DNA from: Tribonema minus
Lineage: Eukaryota; Sar; Xanthophyceae; Tribonematales; Tribonemataceae
Assembly (NCBI GenBank): GCA_017506865.1
Contig: JAFCMP010000540.1
Location: 124,001 to 188,000 of the forward strand
Reading direction: 5' to 3'
DNA length: 64,000 bases
The notes below the pieces were generated by a model. It had not been told where the DNA came from. It saw only the letters and a list, made by a program, of their open reading frames with translations, and ran no database searches. Of this stretch, positions 57,036 to 64,000 are shown piece after piece. The stretch's first letter is position 1; every line of letters begins with the position of its first letter. The position numbers and the translations under genes were made by a program.

Positions 57036-60000
57036 ATGAGCAATCAGCGACAACGTCGGTCAAGCCTGTACTTGATGGTGCTGGCCAGTGGCACTCTGGT
57101 GCAATGGGCGTCCGCCTTTCTGCCTTTCACCACTTCAACTAGGCCACTTTTGCAGAACAAATGTGGTGCTCGCCTGTCCATGAGTGCTCTGGGAGGACAG
57201 GACAGCGAGTTCGACGCACAGTTGAGGGACGGAAATACGAAGAAGTGCCTGGACATCCTGCGCCGCGCTGGCACAAGCTTGGAGATAGACAACAACAGGG
57301 CTACTACCCTGATCACACAGGTACGCATCATGAAAGCGCAGCGCGTTCTCTCCGCTCCAGGAACTCAGCCCCTGTTGTTGCTTGCTTAACAACATTTAAC
57401 GCTTTGCTGCTTCAGGTTGGCGAAGCAGCTTTGTTGGCGGTTGACCCTGAAGGTCCAGGGCCGGAAAAGGGTCAGTTGGGGGAGGACGAACTGAGCTTTG
57501 TCTATTCGGAGCTGCACCGGAGAGGAATACTTACAGGATATGGCTCTGTCACGATGGACGTGGTACCTTATCGGTGAGGTTAGCAGCGCTTGCACCTGCT
57601 TTGCACCTGTCTGGCTCAGTCGAAGTCAGCGCCCGTATGCAGAAATTCGGATTTGTACCAGCCGGTGTACATATGTTGTCGAATCGCCAGCGTCCTTCCA
57701 TTGCGAACGCACTTTTCTCTGCTGTGCTGTTCGATACATTGTTGTGGTACTGTGGCAGTAGCCTCTAGCATGGGGCAATGCAAGCCTGCAGCTGCCAGCT
57801 GCAGTCAACGATCAAGGCACTGTCACACATTGTAGCAGCTGGTTGACGCAAGCATTGACGATACACAGCAGAACAGAGAATACACAGCAGAACAGAGAAT
57901 ACACAGCAGAATACAGAAATGTGCATAGAGTACATGTTTCATTGTTGGTGTCAGGCGGCCATGATGCACATCGATTGCAACTAGCTGCACTCATATGAGG
58001 CTTGTCATCGCATGTACCAATTTCAGGGCCAGGGTATTGTTTCACACCCTACTGCAATGTCATGCTCCTTTTTCAGCAACAAGCAGGACATGTCACCGGC
58101 AAAGCTGGCGGAACTCACTGGCATGGACATGCAGGCACTGGCACCAGGGAGGTCTGACAACACATGGGCATATGCAGGGGCAGCCTTGTGCCTGGCGGAA
58201 GTGGCTGCTGCTCAGTACTTCAACATTGACCCACTGCAGGTACACGTCATTCCCTACGATGCTGCACACACTTTGACGCGCAGCCTTGTGTCCCTATGTA
58301 CATGGCATGCAATCAGGGTGTCGGATCAAGTCAAGTCACTCACTGCCAACCTGTCGACACCTCTGAATACGCTGCAAATTGGGCTGCCGCGAATGCTGAT
58401 CATCGGTTTGACAGCAGCAGAAAATACCTTGTTGAGTAGCTGTCAACTGCATTCGTTCTCGTATATGCCGCCAAATGTTTTTGTTTTTTAATAGAGTGTG
58501 ATAATGAATTATAAAACAACGCGTTGCTTTCATTAGTTTAGTTATTTGTTATATAATGAATAACTAACGAGAGCGCTCGAGGCGAATCCATTGTTTCACC
58601 TCTGCAGCTCGCTTACACGAGCTCTGCTGCACCGTGTGACGAGTCACTGACGACGATTGCGGCACGTATGAGATGCGCTGGTGTGTCAAACAGCGTATCG
58701 CCACCGCTGCCAGACCCTTCACGAGTTCTGCTATGCATGCGCATGGCAAAAAGCACGACGACTTGCACGGAGGTAAATTCGAGTGTTTGCGTGCGCGGGG
58801 GCACACGTCGAGTGCTCGCTTGCGCACTCAAGTTCTTGCTTGCATACTAGTCGGTCGTCCACTCTGAGCTCCTTAGCTTGACAAAGCACACTACCTCTGC
58901 TTCTCATAGTTCAAGTTCTGGTTGAAGTTCAACATGAAGTTGTGAACTGTGACAAAGAGAACCTGGGTATGATTTTTGTAAAAAAAATGCAAAGCTTAGC
59001 ATCGTAGCAATTGCTGTAGAGCTACAGGAACTCGTAACAGGGCAACTGAGATGCTTTCAGGTCCGAGAGGGGGAAGTAGCTCCTCTCGAACGCTACCTCA
59101 TCCCAGGATGGTGAGCATTATTGGTAGAATACAGCAGCAACGATAAAATAACGAATATATAAAAAATAATGAATAACTAACGAATAACTAACGAATGGTC
59201 CAGCAACAATACCGAAAAACTAATTATAGCAACAGTTGTCACACTCTATTTTTTAATGAGAGGGGTTTGCCATTTTTGTGTTTGATTGCAGGTGGCATTG
59301 CCAGCTACCATTGGGGTTTTCGCGTTGGATCGCATTGTGCTCAAAGGAGCACTTTTTGAAAGCATCGCGCGCATCATCAACCCTACTTACAAGGCCAAGA
59401 TCATACGACATGAGGCAGGTGAGTACAATTCCCAGGAAAAGATTATGTGCAATTATATGATGCCCTTCAAGTGCATGTCATGTTTTTGCGTTTATGAATC
59501 CCATCACGTGAAATTGCTTCCTTGCGTCAGGACCATTGCATGCCAGCAGCTGAATCGGAGGTGGGAGGTGTATGGTTGATTGTGATTTGTTACTTGAGGC
59601 CTGTAGATCAGTGCACACAGTTATGTCAGTAGGCACAGCATCCATGTATGGCTTTGAATCTATGGCGTTAATGAAGGTTGATGTGGACAGGCAACGGGGT
59701 GCACACGTGCAGTAGATTTGTGGGAATGTTAATTTGCTGACATTGTTTTGTAATGCTGATCTGACAACCCTGGTACACTTCATGATCCTCAATCAGACCT
59801 AAGCGTTTATTTTGATGTGCTGAAGTCTGGTCGTCAACATCTGCAGACTAGCCTGCATCAACCATCATGCATGCACCTCTTTGCGTTTGCTGTACATTGT
59901 AGGTCACTTCTTACTGGCGTACCTTCTGGGACTTGGTATTTCTGGGTGCCTTCTGGACCCATGGCAGGTATGCAATGCGTCCTTGAAGTGATGCGTGATG

Positions 60001-62433
60001 CTCCACTGATGCACTACGTCCATTGTCCAGTCTGTACCTTGTGTGCTACGTGTTAGCCACGCCCATCCTTGTCAATCAGGATTGTACATTTTTTCCTGGT
60101 GAGGTCAGTGCATCATCAAACGTACCCGACACAGCGACAGGTGTCACACAAAGTGTGCGTTCTGAGCGGTATGGCTTCATGTGTCTTGAGGATTCCAGAC
60201 ATCTGTGTCGTGTGCCTGCATTGAGTTGAGTCAGGCAGTATGTGATGATGGGTGCATGTCATGATGATTGGTGTTGGTTGCACCGAAGCGCTATGGTTTT
60301 TCACTGAGGTAGACTCACATACAATGCCTCTTCTTCATGCCATGATGTGCCCACATCTCACTGCTCATGTTGCTCTATTAATGTTGCTCCTCTCAACAGG
60401 TCCGCAAGTTTGTGAGAGGGCAGGGCGGCACTGTGTTTGCTGATCCCACATTTGCACGTGGGCTGCAGTCAGGCAGCATCACCAAGACATCCATTGACCG
60501 CTTCAGCATTGTCCTCATGGCCGGCATTGCTGCGGAGGCTGTGGTGTATGGCCGTGCTGAAGGCGGTGCCAGCGACGAAGCGGGTCTGATCAGCATACTC
60601 TCATCCATACAGCCGCCGTTCACTTATGAAATGATCAGGCAACAGGCCAGATGGGCAGCTGTCCAGGTGATGTACCTTCTGCTCACAAGTAGATATCACT
60701 AGCACTGTATTGACTGGTTTTGGACTCAATACAGTAATATGCCTTCTGGAGATGTTGCGCAGTAAAAGTATCCAATTGGCTACTGTGTCCGTAGCTATGA
60801 CAGTTTGACATTACATTGATAGCTTTTTCTGCGTTGAGATTTTTGGCACTGAAGTTGTGTTGGTGTCTCATGCACTTTTCAGTTGCAGGGCATTGCTTGG
60901 CAGCTCCTTTGACGCAGGTCATCGGGCCATTGCACCTGTGTGAGCCTAGGCATCGTGTTGATGTTGATTAGCCCTATCTCTGTATCTGCATGCCTGAGAT
61001 GCTGGCCGGGCAAACTCTGTGATGGTGGCACTGCTGCCATTTTTGTCCTCCATTTCATTGTAAAATGCAAGGTGCACATGCTCACTTGTACCATTCACTT
61101 TGTGTTTGTGTGCTGCTCATTCAGGCTGCACTGCTGCTCAAGGAACATCAGGCGGCGTATGATGTGCTGGTGGCAGCACTGGAGAAAGGCAGCTCGGTGG
61201 GGGAGTGTATCATGGCAATTGAGGGCAGTTTGCGCAAAATGCCTTCACCTACGCCGGTTGAAGTGCGCAGGCAGGTGAGTTGGCGCCAATGATGTACAGA
61301 TGAAGTAATTTTGGCAGTTTGTCATACTGTAGGAACAGCTACATCTTACATCACATGTTGTGTTGTCTGCTGATGCGTTATGGCGGTCTGCATGTGTGTG
61401 CACATTTACTGTGATGAAGTTGATGTCCTGTCGTTTTTCAGCACTTAGGCATACATATTGGAATACGTCGCAGATTGAAATGCATTGCAGTACACATTAG
61501 TCTGGCACAAACAATGTCATGGGATGACATGGCGTCTGCAGGTGTAAGGTTAGTTACCCCTTGTGATCTTGTTGTGCTCCACCAGCAGTCATCTTGCTGT
61601 GAACGAAAGTGGAAAGTGGCTCCTATCGACGAGTTACTGACCATGTAATAAGATGCAACTACATTACTTGCAGTGTACTTCAATGCGGGCAACACATGCC
61701 TACTTTAGCCGTGTATGCCCTGGGTCAAGATGTTGCTACAAGCATTTACGCTGCAAGCTGCCTGTTGCACATTGGAGAAATGAGCAACAGAGTCTACCAA
61801 GAGTTTCTGCGTGCACAGATGCGTTGCAATAGCGCAGGTGCGCCTCTCATTGTCTAATCGACAAGTATGTAAGCACAGCGCACTTGCAACAGAGATTGTT
61901 TGAGATTCAGATTCGAAAGTTGCATGACTCATGGTTTGGCTTGGCAAATTTCGAAGCTGATGGTTTCTGTGTTGTTGTTTTTTGCTGCGTTGCAGGCATT
62001 AGCCACAGCAGCAGGTGCCATGCAGGGCTCAGCACAATCCATGGAGTTAAGGCGCATGCTGGAAGAGCAGCTCAAGACCAAGGATGCTCAACGCGCATTG
62101 GATGACAACATGCGAGTAGCTACAGAGCTGTCTCTTAGGCTCAAGCGGCTAATGGCAGCAGAGCAGGGATCAGATGATGCATCTAGCATTGTCAATAGTG
62201 CTGGATCGGGGTGGCTCAGGGGCCTTGAAGCTGTACAAACGGTCAATGCTGATGCTGCTGACAAGCCTGATGGTGCTGAAGCATCTGTGCATACAAGTAG
62301 TACTTTAAAGGTGTCTGAGAATCCAGAGCTGCAGGTGCAAGATAGTGTATTGGCCATTGATGCCAGGTTGAAGGAAGTTGAAGCACGCTTACGAGAGCTT
62401 CAGGCCAACGCAGATCAAGACAAGTCTCATTGA
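57036..62433 (+). CDS. Plastid-targeted M41 (FtsH-type) metallopeptidase domain protein without AAA module
   Basis: FtsH-type M41 domains are zinc proteases; relatives in plants lack the ATPase. Eight exons: 57036-57320, 57416-57573, 58077-58239, 59292-59418, 59903-59967, 60400-60666, 61125-61274, 61996-62433, total 550 residues. The N-terminus (RQRRSS, then LYLMVLASGTLVQWASA before FLPF) is a signal peptide ending in an ASAFAP-like motif, so plastid import across a secondary envelope is predicted. KIIRHEAGHFLLAYLLG carries an intact HEAGH zinc motif (242-246). MAGIAAEAVVYGRAEGGASD supplies the expected downstream acidic ligand (Asp325). There is no Walker A/B motif. Residues 355-550 are mostly charged and helical (LRRMLEEQLKTKDAQRAL, ARLKEVEARLRELQA). 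Intron 3 contains a hAT-like element, and intron 2 a 19-bp tandem repeat. AATAAA lies just after the stop. Confidence 0.87.
57861..57911. repeat. Tandem repeat, 19-bp unit, about 2.6 copies
   Basis: ATACACAGCAGAACAGAGA starts at 57861 and 57880, with a partial third copy from 57899. It lies in intron 2 of the M41-like gene. Confidence 0.85.
58492..59248. mobile_element. Non-autonomous hAT-like transposon in M41-like intron 3
   Basis: The ends are TAGAGTGTGA at 58492 and TCACACTCTA ending at 59248, with similarity for about 13 bp including one mismatch. Both are flanked by a perfect 8-bp direct repeat TTTTTTAA (58484-58491 and 59249-59256). Subterminal copies of GAATAACTAACGA occur near both ends (about 58558 and 59171). 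The 757-bp interior encodes no transposase. It contains an exon-like block bounded by a good acceptor and donor (59061-59113), whose frame does not fit the host gene. Confidence 0.88.
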
Positions 62434-63842
62434 TCTCAATAAAACATAGAACATGCTTTTGAGTAATTCTCTGTTTCAATCACATTGTTGTATATGCATG
62501 CCTCTTTGAAGTGATCAAGTTTTGTGTACGTGTACAAAATAAGATTTGAGAGAATGAACGATTGATTATTTGCTGTAAAATGATAAGTGTATGCTGCGCC
62601 TTTTACTGAAATGGAATCATCGGCATTGGAGGGAATTGCGAGTCCTTAGCATTGATGTTGTCCACTTGTGCCAGCAGGATACTTTCTGGCTCCACAGTTA
62701 ATGGGTGTGTAGACAAGAGGTCATCTTGCTTGCATCTTCTCAGGCTGTGGGCTGTATAAGGGTGTTAGAAAACCCATCGAATCATCATTAAATCCCTGAA
62801 GTGGTTTGAGTTCTAGGAGTTCAGTGTGGATTGTGGGGCATGGGCATATGGCACATGCAAGTACAGAATTGACAACCCAGCGTGGTCGAGGAGCTGTAAG
62901 TCGTGAGGGCGTGCATAAGCCAGTGCTTCTGTCGCCAAGAGGAAAAGTTTGGCTGCTCAGCTCTGAATTTCCCAGACAACCTGCTATACAGTCATGCAGC
63001 AATTACTGGGCACATGTCAATTGAAAAAAGAGAAAAGCAAGCATGTAACTATTCTGGTCAATTGCAACAAACTTGTCACTTTGGCAATCGAATCATTTGG
63101 CAGCATCACGGTGCAGGGGAAGCTGCTGGAAGCTGTTGCCACGGAGTATGCAGTTAGGATGTCGGTGCTTGAAGCAGCCAGTCATGTAGCCCCGAATAGT
63201 ATAGCACTGTGGCGCATCCATTCACCTCTGTCGGCAGTGCTCCACATGGCGTACTCTGGCCGTGTCATGACACACATGGCAGAACCCAGTGGAGGGGGGG
63301 CACATGGAGGAGGACGTAGCAGAGGATCCCGAGATGCCATTTGGCGGAGCCGTTTGAGTGGTTGTCGTTGAGACACTTGCAGACTGTCACACGACATGTA
63401 GATTCCGTACAGCAAGCTTCAAGTCATCCAGGCTTGTTTGCGCCCTGAGCGAGAAGTTTTAAATAAAACTTAATAGTGTGGTCATGGGTTCTCCTCGCGT
63501 GTCATGATGCACACGGCGGAGTGTAAGCGGGGGCAAATGCCATATGGCGATGTCGTTTAGAAGAGATTGGCAATGCGCATTGAGACCCCTTCAAGATTTT
63601 CACAAAGACGCGTGTAGATTCTGGTTGAGAGTCCATGGACATATACCATCTGGCTTTTTGCGCCCTGAGCGAGAAGTTAAAACAAGAAGTACACATCTGA
63701 GCTTGTCACGACCTGAGCGATAAATAATAAAAGGCACACAATTGCACATGGGCAAGTGAATGATGTTGATTATTGAATTTTGTGTGCCACGTGGATGTGC
63801 TGCCCATAATGACAGTGTCAGCAACACTGTAAGAGCATGGCG
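62434..63842. other. Intergenic region with short dispersed repeats and an unrecognised ORF
   Basis: CGCCCTGAGCGAGAAGTT occurs at 63441-63458 and again at 63661-63678, with a partial copy near 63710 (ACCTGAGCGA). The two full copies are preceded by a similar CATC-GGCT-TTTTGCGCC-type stretch, also seen near 40890. A plus-strand frame of 125 codons (62994-63371) contains LLEAVATEYAVRMSVLEAA, which faintly recalls the C-terminus of the F1-ATPase gamma subunit. It lacks other gamma motifs, so I do not call it a gene. Confidence 0.45.
62438..62443 (+). terminator. Candidate polyadenylation signal AATAAA
   Basis: AATAAA begins five bases after the stop codon of the M41-like gene. It is unusually close for a polyadenylation signal, so the actual 3' end may use another site. 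Confidence 0.35.
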
Positions 63843-63946
63843 TCAGACACTTGGCAGCAACTTGCTTTTGCCCTGTTGCGGAGGCTGCGGTTGGGACTTG
63901 TCCTCTGTGGCATCATTGTTGCCGTCCTTGCCTCCAAGTGTGGCAC
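63843..63946 (-). CDS. Probable last exon of a further gene
   Basis: On the minus strand an acceptor (CACTGTTGGCAG) is followed by a frame in phase 1 reading ATLGGKDGNNDATEDKSQPQ, then PPQQGKSKLLPSV and a stop. The polar low-complexity tail gives no family. The rest of the gene would lie beyond the right edge. It would converge on the M41-like gene. Confidence 0.4.
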
Positions 63947-64000
63947 CTGCCAACAGTGCAGGTGCATGCAACACAAGACATGTGGTCACGTCTTCATCCG

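Noticed and set aside
62994..63371. Possible F1-ATPase gamma subunit pseudogene
   Set aside because: Only one short helix-like stretch resembles the gamma C-terminus; the N-terminal motif and the rest are missing.
1..64000. CRISPR arrays, bacterial operons, ribosome binding sites, rRNA genes
   Set aside because: The sequence is eukaryotic, with spliceosomal introns throughout. No regularly spaced repeats or rRNA-like segments are seen.

Overview
The window is nuclear DNA of an alga: intron-rich genes with GT-AG (and a few GC-AG) splice sites on both strands, long introns and little operon-like packing. I rebuilt the gene models by hand from splice sites, reading-frame phase and family similarity. 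Two proteins start with a signal peptide ending just before a phenylalanine (ASA-FLP at 57036 onward, ADG-FLA at 32144 downward). That is the bipartite plastid-import signal of algae with a secondary red plastid, classically ochrophytes (photosynthetic stramenopiles). A motile-cilium gene (DRC7) lies in the same window. I therefore infer a ciliated photosynthetic stramenopile or relative; the species is not identifiable from sequence alone.

Layout. 0.7-2.0 kb (+): 3' end of DRC7, a dynein regulatory complex subunit. 2.9-6.8 kb (-): complete clathrin light chain, 6 exons. 6.8-12.5 kb: repeat-rich stretch with no recognised gene, containing a 170-bp duplication, a perfect hairpin and a decayed Arg/Glu-rich repeat ORF. 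12.5-16.5 kb (-): EDR2-like DUF1336 protein. 17.2-30.1 kb (+): very long gene, about 18 exons, for a protein with three cyclic-nucleotide-binding-like domains. 30.7-32.1 kb (-): SAM-dependent methyltransferase with a plastid-type leader. 32.3-39.1 kb (-): a very GC- and alanine-rich non-LTR retrotransposon with reverse transcriptase and a C-terminal zinc-finger/endonuclease-like region. 39.1-41.9 kb: nothing recognised. 41.9-50.7 kb (-): NIPA-like multi-pass transporter, 13 exons. 51.4-56.3 kb (+): mitochondrial AAA chaperone BCS1, 9 exons. 57.0-62.4 kb (+): plastid-targeted M41/FtsH-like metallopeptidase domain protein without an AAA module, 8 exons. 63.8 kb (-): last exon of a further gene.

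Genes alternate in head-to-head pairs (DUF1336/CNB; NIPA/BCS1, each sharing about 640 bp of upstream DNA) and tail-to-tail pairs (DRC7/clathrin light chain; CNB/methyltransferase). The genes do not form one pathway. Three non-autonomous DNA transposons sit inside introns. Two of them have 8-bp target-site duplications and TAG-starting terminal repeats, as in the hAT superfamily. Exon totals were checked by phase arithmetic: every complete model sums to a multiple of three. The N-termini of the DUF1336 gene and the middle and 3' part of the CNB gene are the least certain.
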